NCBI GenBank assembly: GCA_903813345.2
Contig: CAIIXF020000005.1
Location: 35,903,375 to 35,963,374, forward strand
Origin: Owenia fusiformis
Taxonomy: Eukaryota; Annelida; Polychaeta; Sabellida; Oweniidae
Length of the DNA: 60,000 nucleotides
Direction: 5' to 3'
A model generated the notes under the pieces. That model did no database searches. It worked only from the letters and a program-made list of their open reading frames with translations, and was not told the DNA's origin. The translations under genes were made by a program, and so were the position numbers. How positions within the stretch are numbered: position 1 is the first letter of the stretch; each line of letters opens with the position of its first letter. Positions 22,998-35,014 of this stretch are shown one piece after another.

Positions 22998-23403
22998 CTT
23001 ACAACTAGGTTGTTATATAGCCTTTTTCCGATTTCAATGTTAAGTCACGGCATGGCCAGAATTTGTTGAACATGTTCAGAATTAACTAGTGAACTGAACC
23101 TATTAGTTAGAATCATGTAAGCAGAACTGATATTTTTCTTTCATCAGGTGCTTATAAATTCCAGACTTCATAGAGATTTTATCTTTCTCTTTCCCTAATT
23201 TATTTCTTTTCAGAAGTGGTTATATATGGTTGGCCAAACTACTAAAATAAAGCATTTCTTATGTAACTTGGTTGGAAATTATTATTTCACATTTGTTAAG
23301 TCATTAACACACACGTAAGAATTCAACTTTCGCATTTTAACATTTCAAATTCAAGTAAAAATCATATTCAGGTCTTTTAAAATTCTCACTGATCCACTTT
23401 CAG

Positions 23404-23520
23404 ATAAGGAAGGACACAAATGGTGCAGACTTAAGGATTAAAGATGAAGATTTCCAAATACGGCAGGATCAACATCTGATGAAGAAAGTTGGCACAGCTA
23501 GGTCCTGTTCTTAACGAAAG
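23404..23520 (+). other. Possible exon with matching splice signals, probably non-coding
   Basis: The segment is preceded by 'ccactttcag' and followed by AAG|GTAAAT, a good acceptor/donor pair 117 bp apart. One frame is open for 36 codons but ends in TAA four codons before the donor. The segment could be an exon of a non-coding or 3'-UTR-containing transcript, or a chance pair of sites. Confidence 0.25.
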
Positions 23521-23660
23521 GTAAATCGATCTCTTTGTTGATTTGCAGTTGTACCAATAATGCTATCAATTATCCATATTCATTTCAGGACCATAAATTA
23601 TAGAAGCCACCAATGGTTCAAAGTGAATTTACTTAAATTATTTAGGCTAGCTGTTCAATA

Positions 23661-23861
23661 CAGGCCCGTAGCCAGGGGGGGTTCAATGGGTTCGAGCAAA
23701 CCCCCCCCCCCCCCCCTGGCCTAAATTTCTTTCAAATTCATGCAGTTTTTCACCATTCTGAGCACTTTTGGCCATTTTTGGACCAAAATTGTCAAAAGAG
23801 AACCCAACATGGAATTTTTCAAAAAGTGAACCCCCCTTGGCAAATCCTGTTTACGGGCCTG
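23661..23861 (+). mobile_element. MITE, 'caggcccgta' family, copy A
   Basis: The element of 201 bp is bounded by perfect 10-bp terminal inverted repeats (caggcccgta / tacgggcctg) and flanked by CAATA on the left, with CAATA one base after the right end. It contains a 16-C run at 23701-23716 that can pair with a G-run just inside the left end. The interior contains 'gcagtttttcaccattctg' and 'gtcaaaagagaaccc', both shared with copy B. It has no coding capacity. The superfamily is uncertain. Confidence 0.85.
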
Positions 23862-24212
23862 CAATATTTCAATATTGTTTTAGAAAATTAGATAATAACT
23901 AATTAAGTCATGCCTCTGATATGTCAATGATCTTCCTTATCAGAACAGAGAATCTTGGATGGAACTATTTAAGATAGGTTATGTTAACCATATCAAGACA
24001 GAAAATGTTAGGTAAAATAAAACTCTTTAAGGATTTCCAAAATAAGCCAATTATCCAAACAGCTGAAGATAAAACAATTGTTCCTCTGGTACAAGAGATA
24101 GGTAGTTCAAATCCTGGTTCTGACAATGTCTGCTTTATTAATGAGCTTATGTTAGGGTACCTGGTTGAATCGCCTGCAACACATACGAAATGGGTTTTCT
24201 TAAGGTTTAGAG

Positions 24213-24390
24213 CAGGCCCATAACCAGGGAAGTTCATAAGGTTCGGATGAACACCTTCCTGGCCAAAAATCCTTTCAAAACCATGCAGTTTTTCAGCATT
24301 TTGAGCACTTTTCAAGTGATTTTGGGCCAAAGTTGTCAAATGAGAACCCCTTTTTGAAAAGTGAACCCCTTGGCAAAAGCTACGGGCCTG
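24213..24390 (+). mobile_element. MITE, 'caggcccgta' family, copy B
   Basis: A diverged copy in the same orientation as copy A, only about 350 bp downstream. Its left end is caggcccata and its right end tacgggcctg, with AGAG on both sides. The homopolymer run is lost, and there is a short internal insertion near 24313. The 147-codon minus-strand frame at 23965-24408 runs through this element and is not a gene I can support. Confidence 0.8.
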
Positions 24391-24472
24391 AGAGCATGGG
24401 AAACACATTCACAGTTTGAAAATATTTGAAAGTGGAAGTAATCATCTTCAAGCACTGCGTGAAATATGGGAT

Positions 24473-24600
24473 TCCAACTCTTGACACGTCTAGAAACTGG
24501 TCTTTACACGCCGGGTTTCTAGACGTGCCAATTATTTACACCTCTTGACACGCGATGAATTCAACTCTTTACACCTCTTGACACGCTCTTGGCACACTGA
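24473..24600. repeat. 'cttgacacg' dispersed repeat, copy 1, with perfect 13-bp hairpin
   Basis: The tract contains repeated 'ctcttgacacg' and 'ctttacacg' motifs. At 24485-24497 and 24515-24527 'cacgtctagaaac' and its exact reverse complement flank a 17-nt loop. Related copies lie at 27760-27826 and 29384-29520. Confidence 0.75.
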
Positions 24601-24815
24601 ACAACATAATTATGTGTAAACAACTAACCTAATTACCAATAGCAATACATACAGTATTTTAACGATTGCAAGTATTTTCTCTGATACCTTTAATTGATAT
24701 ATTTTTTAATCATTCTTTCGCAGACTGTTTGGAACAAGTACATGTAGCAAATATTAAACAGACTATTTTGTATGTACGCTGACACATTGACTTATTTAAA
24801 CATTTTGGCAATTTC

Positions 24816-25001
24816 ATGCCGCCTTTTGAAAATATAAATCAGTTACAGGCAATGCTAATCGACGCATTGATCCTAAGTGAAGGAAATACATATCATGATA
24901 AGAAAAAGAAAGGCATTTCAAGGATAAAACGTGCAATAAACTTTGAAAACACTGATACATCAGGCCTATTTATATATTTATTTTGTATTAGCTTAATATA
25001 A
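24816..25001 (+). CDS. Candidate small ORF, unidentified
   Basis: A 61-codon frame with an ATG and a polar, Lys-rich, non-repetitive middle ('RIKRAINFENTDTSG'). The C-terminal end turns hydrophobic, as expected for read-through into AT-rich DNA. There is no clear splice signal or family. Confidence 0.15.
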   Translation: MPPFENINQLQAMLIDALILSEGNTYHDKKKKGISRIKRAINFENTDTSGLFIYLFCISLI

Positions 25002-26459
25002 AGATAAACTTACTTTTCGATGAGTATTTGGATTTCGGAGTAATTTGTTTCAAGTTAAGTCAATACAAATTATCGCCGACTTAACTTGTGACCATACATA
25101 TGATAAATGAGGGGCATTTTGATACACAATTGGGCAAAACAAGCATATTCAATCGAATGTACCATTCTCTCTGCTGTTCTTTCCCAGCCTATCCATAAAC
25201 AGACAGGTACAAGTTCCCATAGTTTTCGCAACATCTAATTCTATGATCAATTGCTAGACACAGCAAATATACTAATTAATTGTCTGATTGTGATTCGGGA
25301 ATGTAGGGTTTTTACATAAACAGGATACTTGGCTGTACATAGCCTGAGAACACCGGATTGACCCCCCCCCCAATCGACGCCTAGGCGCTGCTTATGTTTT
25401 ATAAGAAACATTCCCTTGTAAAGAATTATCGGGATATGAATTGATACAAGGTCAAGTATTCTGCCCCTTTTGTGTGATAAAAATATGTATTTAATTGGTG
25501 CTTTAACTTTTTGAACAAAGAAATGAAATAATCGCACTGAATGTCTCAACATAAATCAGTGATGTTTAATTAATAAATGGCACTATTATGTCAGTCTACG
25601 CACTTCATGGACATGGACGGAGGGGGGGGGGTGTGAGTTACCCATTCTAAAATGGTTAAATTTTGTATTAAAGAGTAATCAATAGGTCGTGAACTCCGAT
25701 TGATAACCAACTGTAGCATACTACTTAATTTGTTTGACTATTGATATTAAAAAGGAGTGAATTTATGATATTCATAGAGGTACATTGTATTGGTATTAAT
25801 ATAATAATGATATTGGGGACCATAAACCACTTTGTTTCGCAAGTAGCTTTAGGATCGCGGTTTTATCTTCACATGTTGCCCTTTGTGCAATTCGAAAATG
25901 AAATATTTTAATCTATAATTTATATATCATTTGCAAAATAAATGTAATTAAGAGACATGGGGGAGGGGGGGGGGGGGTTAACGGCCAGAATTTGGAATGA
26001 ATTTGGGAATTCCAAGGATTGATTCACTTAATGTTGTTCACTGGAGTCGATACACACACCTGCATAACAATCGGAGACAAAACTGACTTAATCTGATATG
26101 ATAACAAAAGATTAATAACTTAGTCTATGTTTTTGTTTTTATAATTGCGGAAGTGTACCAAAACCACCTTGATTACAGAAGATATCGTCTAGGCTTTAGA
26201 TTTAATGAATAGATTTTTTGCCCTAGTCTCATTTAATAAAACAGGCTATTTGCGTATTTAATTAATATTTGTGACAAAATATATCAGTTAGACTCAAAAT
26301 CAAAACGAATTTCTCCATTATAGCCCCCCTCGCAACTGTCCCGAGTCTGCATCTGTTTTTCATGCTTCCGATCCACCTTTGGGATAGAGGGAATAGATGT
26401 AGATTTGTAATTTGGGGGGTGGCATTAAATGTGTTCTCATACAAACTAAAATAAACCCC
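25002..26459. other. No supported gene; homopolymer G/C runs
   Basis: G or C runs occur at about 25365-25374 (C), 25622-25631 (G) and 25959-25977 (G5, A, G13). These long runs resemble those of the MITEs in this window and may mark decayed copies, but no termini could be assigned. Minus-strand frames here (25247-25552, 26262-26486) are unremarkable. Confidence 0.45.
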
Positions 26460-26860
26460 AAAAAGCCATATCAAATGTCCAAACACAAGACCAATGCCAT
26501 GTCAAACATCCAAATATAGAACCAATGCCATACCCCCGGGTACCAAATATCCAGAATATAAGACCAAGGCCATTCGAAATATCGAATGCCCCGAGAAGAA
26601 GGCAGATCTTTGAGTAAAATGATCATAAACAACCTCAAATGAAGGATATGTGTAACAACTAGACCAATGCCCCGGGACCAATGCCGTACCACAATTGAGG
26701 GGTAACATATTTTCCACACCGACTCTTATACCAGAAAATGGAAAAATCTGTCTTAAAATGTGGGTCCATTGGCTTGACATACCAAATGTAAAAAAGGTAC
26801 CCCACCTGAGCCGAGTGTGAACCCCCGGGGTGAATGGTGAACACACGGGGCAAGGAATTC
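26460..26860. mobile_element. GC-richer decayed repeat with 'gaccaatgcc' motifs
   Basis: The motif 'accaatgcc' recurs near 26490, 26522, 26664 and 26681, with 'cccccggg' blocks at about 26534 and 26821. Composition changes sharply from the AT-rich flanks. Minus-strand frames show repeated 'MALVLY', reflecting the DNA repeat. It is probably a decayed non-autonomous transposon; no termini were identified. Confidence 0.45.
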
Positions 26861-27289
26861 TTCGATTTTGATTCAAGTAATTTTTTTTATAAAATTCATA
26901 CTCATGTTAATAGCGAACGCCTTGGCCAAATAATCTTTCAAATCATGCACTTTCCAAGTGATAAGCGAATTGGGGAAAATTACAATCCCTTTGATCAAAT
27001 TATTATAAGATTTAATCTCCAGCTGAGGTGCAATCAAAATGTTGATACACATAATTAGCAGTCAGAAAGATGCTCTTACCACTGTAGTTTTCAATATTCC
27101 CTTTGTTGTAACATCTTATTTCAAAAGAATGGATATTGATGGTTGTATGGAAGTATTCATATCAAACATTCACATTATAGTTTACAGTGGAAATTCCCTC
27201 CATAAATGCAACATATTTACCATTTAAGATTTCATATTGGACTTTCCGCATAATGATAAAATGTTGACGATATAGTTTTCGATAAAACC

Positions 27290-27545
27290 CCAGGGCCGTA
27301 GCCAGCTTTCAGTCGGGGGGGGAGGGGTGATGCAATCACCAAAATATTTTAGGTTTTCAGTCGGGGGGTGCGATCGTGACATAAATGAGGCAAAAAATAT
27401 TTGTTTTGAATTTTTACGAAATTGATGCAACTTCCTTCAAACCTGAGCTAGAAGCTTCAAACAAAAAATCAATTTAATGCTCTTTTCTTCCTCTACCTTA
27501 TGGTACCTTTTATTGCTTGTAGGAGGGGGTGCGAACCCATCGCTT
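27290..27545. mobile_element. Decayed MITE-like element ('gggccgtagccag')
   Basis: It begins with 'cagggccgtagccag', related to the termini of the 23.7-kb family, followed by two copies of 'ttcagtcggggggg' separated by about 50 bp. Another G-rich 'gagggggtgcgaaccc' block lies near 27523. The right terminus is unclear. Confidence 0.5.
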
Positions 27546-27759
27546 CTCCTCGTTACGCTTATAAACCCAATAACGTATTCCCAAGGAATCGACTTTATTA
27601 ATTTATATGTGAAAAATGAGCTTGCATGTACAAATTGCATCGTATGCAAACCTTCCCCTGACCGACCCGGTCATGTTTATGTCTTTTGAATGATGTCTAC
27701 CCCTTGATGCATGCATCATTTAATAAGTGGTGTTAAGAATATTGGTGTAGGCCCTGGTC

Positions 27760-27826
27760 AATATCTCTAGATACGCAGAGTTTCTAGACCGGCTAAGCAC
27801 GTCTAAAAATTACTAGAAATTCCACA
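27760..27826. repeat. 'cttgacacg' dispersed repeat, copy 2 (3' part only)
   Basis: It shares with 29435-29520 the order 'atctctagatacgc', 'gag', 'ctagac', 'gcacgtcta', 'ctagaaatt' or a close variant, and a terminal 'cagtga'. The 'cttgacacg' part is missing. Confidence 0.7.
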
Positions 27827-28717
27827 ATTTATACAGTGATATGGATTTCATGTTTCTATTGAATGCCTTATTTTGAAGTCTAGCTAAATAATCGAGTTTG
27901 ATTTTAAACGTTTTCGGGGATCCGGGCAGAACTCAGGATATAGTACTTGAGTACATTTGCATTCAAAATAATTCAAAATTGCAAATATCATGGAAGTTGA
28001 TTGCAATTATGTTCGATGATCGTCAACATGAAAGAACAATATGTCTGAATAATTAGCTATTAAACATCTTTATCAAAACTTTCCTACACTTTTAAATGTT
28101 GATCTTGTCAAAGAGTACTCTCCATCTGAGATTCAGATGTAGATCGAAAATCAAATTGATTTCAAAGGTATTTATAGATGGTTTACATGAGGGGTTCTGT
28201 CCATGTGGGTGGTGTATTCCTTTCATAACAAAGAGTTGTTTTGCTTCCGGGGTCCTAAATTATTCAATTTTAAATAGTAACTAATAAGATTAAACAGATC
28301 AAAAAGACTCGGGGCACTGCCGTCGCCCCATCATGATCAATACAGGTGACAATAAGCGATACATGTTTCAGCGTCATGATAGTAAACCATGACATCTCAA
28401 ATCTTCCCAGCCCTTGATTTTTGAGATCTTTCATCCCAGCTCGTATTTCATCTAATTGGGGTCATAAAACTTGTGTAACTGTCCTGTTGCATCCTCGCTG
28501 GAAGGGTATTTTACAAGTATAAATGAAGTCCTTTGAAGAAGGATGTGCCTGTTGTTAAATACATGTACAATGCCTTACTACATTATGTAATGTATTGACA
28601 TTAAGGTAGATGATTACATGATAACAATCACACTTATTGACATTCATAACTCTTCCCATCTGATATGCTCAGATCACAGAATATGCCTCATTATATCAGA
28701 GCATGTTTCAGGCGTTT

Positions 28718-28916
28718 CAGACCCATAGCCAGGATTTGCCAAGGGGTGGGTTACTTTTTTAAGAAATTCCAGGGGGAGTTTACTTTTGGCAATGTTAGTT
28801 CAAAAATGAGCAAAATAATTTAAAAGGTGCTCAGTATGGGGTAAAAAATGCAATTTTGGTCACGGAGGGGGGGGGGGGTCGCTAGAACCAATCTATCCCC
28901 CCTGTATTCGGGCCTG
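28718..28916 (-). mobile_element. MITE, 'caggcccgta' family, copy C, inverted
   Basis: The left end 'cagacccatagccaggattt' matches the reverse complement of the right end of copy A. The right end carries a G-run and 'ttcgggcctg'. The element of about 199 bp has the same length as copy A and the opposite orientation. A G12 run lies near its right end. Confidence 0.8.
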
Positions 28917-29383
28917 CATGTGCTATCTACATATTTGACAATTGATTATTTGATTGACACGGTTCAAAGTGGACTTTGTTAATTATTCAAACTGTTTTAA
29001 TATCTAGGAATATGCGTCCAAGTTAAAATCACTCGAAATCAGGGTAGATAAACCTAAGAAAAACACATTTCGTGTTTTCATTTGATCTTTAACATGATCC
29101 TGTAAAAATGTCAGATTTAGCAAAATACATAGGCGATCTCCATCTGCACACATCTACTCATTCCGACTAAGCTATTGCCTATACTTACACGCACACGCAT
29201 ACTTTTAAATTAATTTTATTTTGATAATGATTTAAAAAACACAAATTATTATTAACACGAAATTAAAATGATTGTTATATTCCAATCCTAGTGAAGTATA
29301 ATTAAGCGCGACTATAGGGCATAACAACATGTGGCCAGTCTAATTATACTGTTTGTTTTGATAAGGCTGTGCAAAGAGATATC

Positions 29384-29520
29384 AAAACTCTTGACACGCT
29401 CTTTACACGCGAGGTCTTTGCACCTCTTGACACGTCTTGGAATCTCTAGATACGCGGAGTTCCTAGACTATCTTTGCACGTCTAGAAATTGCTTGGAATT
29501 TCACATTTGACGCAGTGAAG
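29384..29520. repeat. 'cttgacacg' dispersed repeat, copy 3 (most complete)
   Basis: It combines the 'ctcttgacacgctctttacacgc' type block of copy 1 with the 'atctctagatacgcggagtt' block of copy 2. This shows that the other two are partial copies of one family. I see no terminal inverted repeat or poly-A tail. Confidence 0.75.
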
Positions 29521-29571
29521 AGAATGCAAAAACAACAAAACAATACAATAAAATAAAGTGAAATAAAAAAT

Positions 29572-29612
29572 ACAAGGCATTAACATGACAGAATGTCACC
29601 ACCTTGTGCTCA
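29572..29612 (+). repeat. Dispersed repeat family, copy 3 (truncated)
   Basis: Only the first block 'caaggcattaacatgac' plus 'gaatgtcaccacc' is present. Confidence 0.65.
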
Positions 29613-29777
29613 CAATATTATGAGTTCAATCTTAAATCAGATTTGAATTTCTGAGAACTTGTAGATGATTTTGAAAAATAAATTGTTCAATTTACAGCAA
29701 GTTGAAAACAAGGCACAGACGTGAACAATATCGTACCTAAAACACAGCATTGTGGTCTTGTTGACCAAGAAAGCAAG

Positions 29778-29858
29778 ATGGCCGCAGAAAAGTTAATCAG
29801 CTCTAGAACTTATCACTGTGTAACATATGTAAAAACGCATTATGAGAATGTGTGGTGA
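29778..29858 (+). CDS. Short ORF starting in a YY1-like ATG context (weak)
   Basis: The frame starts 'aagATGGCCGCAGAAAAG', a strong start context that also matches the YY1 motif often found at initiation codons. It stops after 26 codons with no convincing donor (the two GT sites have poor consensus). It could be a short first exon or a stand-alone YY1 motif. Confidence 0.15.
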   Translation: MAAEKLISSRTYHCVTYVKTHYENVW

Positions 29859-29889
29859 ATGATAGAATGTCTGCAATATTTACATCAGA

Positions 29890-29937
29890 GGCTTTGGTGC
29901 AGAATTGAGTGCCGGCTTTGGTGCAGAATTGAGTGCC
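29890..29937. repeat. 24-bp perfect tandem duplication
   Basis: Two copies of a 24-bp unit beginning 'ggctttggtgcag' lie at 29890 and 29914. Confidence 0.9.
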
Positions 29938-29939
29938 GG

Positions 29940-31780
29940 CACCCTGGAGTTCAATTTGTGATTCACTTTGCTTGTACTAAAGGGCAACAGTAAATCAACC
30001 TTTCATAACATAATCATAAAATTGGTCCAAAAATGGCAATATTACATAGCATTGGTTCCAGAATGATTGGAATGTTCAAGTTAGTTGTAGCTGCTAGAAT
30101 ACAGTAGTAATCACCCCTTCTTTAAATGTGGACCATTTTCTTGCATTTCTTCGCATAGTCCAGCAGGATCAGTTTTTAGCTCAATAACTGTTCTGCGGAA
30201 TTATTAAGCTAGTGATTCTGAAATGTGGCTGGAATATATGTCTTTCTTAAAGATTTCACCTGAGAGTTATGAAACTGATTTCCCGTATTGTAAGGGTGTG
30301 GTCTACATGCTGAAACTTATTTATTGTAACAACACTTTTCCATAACACTTCATGTTTAAAAATATGCCTATAGTTAATATCAGTCATAATTAATAAAAAA
30401 TAAATTCACAAAAATTCTTAAGTACTGTATATATAAGCTTTCGAGAAACTTAGATGTTCCCTTTGGTACAGCAGATCAATTTGGCATTTGATGATAACAT
30501 TAAATTATAAAAGGATCAGATCAAATCAACAGGGTTCCCTGATCAGTAATGATCTGGGTGTATTTTGTTTGTTTTCTCTACCGATTTTTTGCGACATAAA
30601 ACAACATATCATGTGACTAGCCGGTGGAATATCATAGTAATTTGATTGGACGCCCCATTGGGAGGTTACATCCAAGGGAAACATGATCTCCGAGAAGATT
30701 CAAAACATGTAACCAGTTAAAAATCAAAAGAGAGTGACTAAAATGTAATGGAAATGGTTAACATTTGTGAATTAGTTTAACACTCTGGATTGACTAGAGT
30801 TTGGAAGAATATTCCATTTTCATTCATTTAAGACAGAAAATCAAGGAATCAAAGGTCTAATGCTGCTTATTCTGTCATTACCCATCAATCTTGTTCAGTG
30901 GAATAAGTGTTTAAATCAATTGCATGGCAACTACTATTATAGAATGTCATTGTCGTGTTATCGAGTTCAAAATACTATCCAGGCATGGATACATTAAATG
31001 ATTGCATAAAGCATTCAAATCTTACTGAGATAATAATGAAAATGCCAATTGATCAAAAGTATATTTATCAACACAAGAATTCAACACTTTTTGCATTGGT
31101 CTACTGAAGATACCTAAAAGTGGAGACTTCGTGATATATCTATTTTTATCAAAAATAGAGCCTAACTTGCTTCTTCAAATATTTTGACCATCAGATCAGA
31201 TGTCAAAACCATATTTACTTAAGTAAAACACTGATGAAAATAATCATAAAATTTGATTTAATCATGTGTTTTCAGAAATACAAATACTTATTAGATGTCA
31301 CCAGTTCCATAACACACACTGAAACCAATTTTAACGCAATATTTAGGCGAAAAATGTTGTCAAATTTGAAAAATGATGTTGACTTTCATTTTGGGCTGTG
31401 ATGTCAATTGCCATATTAAATAGCAAAATAACACATTAGACCAACTTTCGCTGCTGATTGGTATCTGGGAATAGATTTATGGATATAGAATCACATAAAT
31501 ACACTGATGAAGGGGCTTCCATATTTCAGAATATCTCTCATTGAAGTACCCGGGACTTTTGCATTTTTATACAATTTAGGACATGCTCGTTATGCTTGTG
31601 TTCCTTATTTCTTGTTGTTTCCACTCTTTTCCATATTTTTGCAATACAAAGCATGCCCACTTTTCGATATTATCAAGATGTTAGCCGAACCTGCAAGTGA
31701 AGACACTATCAAAATACATGTATGAGGCGGGAGATCGATACAAGGCATAGATAGGAATCTGAAAGATTACAAAACGATTA
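29940..31780. other. No supported feature
   Basis: AT-rich sequence with one 72-codon plus frame at 31507-31725 that lacks recognisable features. Confidence 0.5.
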
Positions 31781-31845
31781 TGGCATTAACAAGCAAAATG
31801 TCACCACATGCCATTTATTACAGATGCTGAACGCCGAATGACATA
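31781..31845 (+). repeat. Dispersed repeat family, copy 4
   Basis: It contains 'ggcattaac', 'gcaaaatgtcaccaca', 'tgccatttattacag' and 'ctgaacgccgaa', in family order. Confidence 0.75.
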
Positions 31846-31849
31846 ACAA

Positions 31850-34113
31850 ATGAAGAGAGTATGAAAAGAGTAAACCGCAACAGGTTGTGAAAACATGTAA
31901 TTCAAACAACAAAAGAACGGGAGAGACAAAAGAACATATGTTCAATACCAATATGTTTTTATTCCCATACATACATCATAGATAATATTGAAATCGACAG
32001 GCACAAACCAGCTACTAAAAATCATGCCCCTGATTTGACCGCCAGAGAACTCTTAAACATCAATGAAAATCTCAATCATCATCCACTTAGCAAACCAATC
32101 GAAAGCTCCTATCCATGAAGAAATCAAGACATCTCATAGATGAAATATCATGGTGTTCAGGCTAAGCACAACTCAAGTTAGAAAGATAGAATTAAGGAAG
32201 AATTAATGACTCTAAATTATATATGAAACATGAGACACTCAGGCATTCCATTCAAATTTAAAAGACAAAATGAGAAAAATAAAAATGTCTTCGGATTTAT
32301 CCTAATAAACATATCCGGAAATCTAAGACTCTGATGTTTATAAAGCACCATAGGGCCAATGGCCAAACAGGTAAATATACCCATGTGAAATATTTCATTC
32401 CGGCCATATCAGCAAATCAAAAAGGCATGAAAAAAGGAAAAATAAGCAAAGGGTGAAATAGATAAGCACAATCTTCAAACTGAAAAACTGAACAGATATG
32501 TGAAAAATAACTTCATTCGGATTCTAGCCAGAAAAGGTTCAATCCCGGCGCGACACAATAATCCTTCAAGAGTATAAGCAGCCTTGTTTAAATAGAACAA
32601 AACACAAATACAGTGCCTATCAATAAAGTATCCAGTAGAAACAGATAGGTACAATAAAGCCGTAGGGAAGATAGATGATCAGACAAGAGATAAAAATCAG
32701 ATTAAATATCTCCCCAACATTTAAAAGAAGGAACCAACAAGTGTTTACGTAAAATGAGTTTTCAATTTGATATCTGGGTGAGTGTTTTTATTTTGTTGAA
32801 AGAAACTGCATTGCAAGTCTTAATGAGTCAATTTGATATCCAGCAAAGGCTCGGTGGTAATATAGAAGAACAGCAGACAGTCGGAATTGTAATCGGGAAA
32901 AAACACGCATCACACAGAGGTAAGCTCAAAACATTCAATATGTAAAATATCACTAAGTCTTAACAAACATGGATAAAATGATATAAGGTGAAATAAGCAT
33001 GGAATTATGTGACATAATAAAGACATAATAAATGCACAACTTTCTAATCTGGACAGAACATAAGCAAAAATCTGTTTCTGCATTTTAATATTTGCAATAT
33101 TGCATGGTTAATGTCTGTGGTATTTAGAATGGTCTTCGAGACAAGAATATCTTTGATGATGTCTAATTTTTCTGCAATTCTGAGGAAGCCTTCAAGTAGG
33201 GAGAGCATAAGGGTTCTGGAATTTCATACGTCTTTGGATATATGATAGAAGAGCGAAAGAGCTGATTATCGCATAAGGTTAAGCACGTTCACATTATTTA
33301 ATAAATCTTCATTTGATAGCTACCGGTGCAAAAAATTTATAGCAATCCTAACTTATCGCTTCTTGAGATTTTGAAGGAAGTACATGTATATATGTGATCT
33401 AGGATTTGACCACTGTTAGGGACTATATTATTAGTGCAAGCTTCTTTTCCTCTGCAATTTATCTATTTGTCACTGCAGCTTGCAAGGAACTTTTTACTGC
33501 AGCGATGATTTTGTTAACATCTGCTTTGATACATGACATTCTGCCTCACCCTCCCAATATTAAACTCAAACACGGCCACATTTTGAAACCCAAAATAAAC
33601 CAGAAAGAGTGGAATATAGAATATATAAAGTAGATACACATGAAGCACGTACTCTAAATTATATAAAGATGAAATAAAATCATATACTTCATTCAAATTT
33701 TTTAGATATTTTCATCAATAAACGATAACAGACGGATGTTTTATTATTGGCTGGCAATCAGTTTAGTGCTGCATGTGGATACAGAGAGATAACAGCTCCA
33801 TATATCACATAAATCACATAAATCATACATGCATGGTTGTGATGCAATTTTAATCTTGAGGAAATGTCATAAAAATTCATGAAAGTTATATGGATTCATC
33901 AATGAAAGGAGATTACAAAATGGTCATCATGATTTCATTCTAGCTCTATCAGTCTCTGTTTCCCCTTCTAATAGGTAAAATGTACCTGAGTTGTACATTT
34001 ATACAAATGATATATAATTTATCCGATATTTGATGCAAATTGCTCTATTTCCGCCTTTTTAGAATGAGGAATACCAGGCAATTTTTAAGGGACCCAGTGT
34101 GGCCTACAATTAT
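31850..34113. other. No supported feature
   Basis: Long AT-rich stretch. Frames at 32754-32945 (plus) and 33406-33633 (plus) have start codons but no recognisable motif. Small 'cacataaat' repeats occur near 33806. Confidence 0.5.
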
Positions 34114-34294
34114 TACACTAAAACCCATATATCTGAACATGGTAATAATCCGGACACCTCTCAATATAAACACTTTCTCTCAGTTTCACTTTTCTAATCT
34201 CCTTTGTGAAAATAAAACATTGAAATGTGATGCTAATCTTAAAGACACGTATAGACAGTCCCAGTGGCATTCAAATTAGACAGGTTTTACTGTA
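34114..34294. mobile_element. Tc1/mariner (pogo/Tigger)-like MITE
   Basis: The left end 'tacactaaaacc' and the right end 'ggttttactgta' are inverted copies with one mismatch. They lie 181 bp apart and contain a TA at each end, the target of this superfamily. Just inside the left end is 'aataatccggacacctctc', a typical subterminal motif of such elements by family knowledge. The interior has no transposase frame. Confidence 0.65.
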
Positions 34295-34574
34295 CTTAAG
34301 ATCCAACTCGTGGTTGTAGAGAAAAATTCATAACTTACCTATTTTTTATATTGTCATCATCATCATTTTTTTTATATTATCATCATCACCATTTGAGAGT
34401 CATCAAACCAACAGGAATATGAAAAAGAAGAAAGGAAAATGGTTAAGAATCAGTGTTCATTGTGAAAATGTGAAATTATTTATGATATCTGAGAATAGGG
34501 ATTTTGTTAACCACAAACAACATGGAAATTCACCTGTTGTTTTAAGGAATTTAACAACTGTTTCCACTAATTCT

Positions 34575-34722
34575 GCATGTTGTTTTGATTTGTTTTGCCT
34601 GTTTTTTTCGCTTGTTTTGCCTGTTGTTTTGATTTGCTTTGCCTGTTGTTTTCATTTGTTTTGCCTGTTGTTTTCATTTGTTTTGTCTGTTGTTTTGAAT
34701 TGATTTGTTTGTTGTTTTTATT
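34575..34722. repeat. 22-bp TTTTG-rich minisatellite, about six units
   Basis: Units of the form 'ttgcctgttgttttcatttg' repeat with substitutions, and the first units are more diverged. Both strands are open through the array in some frames because of its low complexity. Confidence 0.85.
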
Positions 34723-35014
34723 TTCTGTGCCTGCTGTCATCTCATATGATAGAATAGGTACATGTACATATATCATATGGAGTAAGTAGACAGATCTGCA
34801 CAAAACTGCTATACATGTATCCTTATTATACCATATAAAAGTACAAACAGTGGCATAAATCAATTTATACCTGCATGCTGCTCCCATTAATTGTTGCAAT
34901 AACCTAAAGATGGTAAAATATGTACTTGCATCATAGGTACATCAATTTGCTTGTTTATTTGTATGTTTGTTTATTTTTTCTGATACCTAATGAAGCAGAC
35001 TCATCAACACTAGA

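Noticed and set aside
24084-24115. A-box-like 'tggtacaagag' and B-box-like 'gttcaaatcc', suggesting a tRNA or SINE
   Set aside because: The two motifs are too close together for a tRNA promoter, and the T-arm cannot pair.
23965-24408. 147-codon minus-strand frame
   Set aside because: Its first half is antisense to a MITE copy and the rest has no recognisable domain.
32520-32560. 'ggttcaatcccgg', resembling a tRNA T-loop
   Set aside because: The flanking bases do not form a T-stem or acceptor stem.
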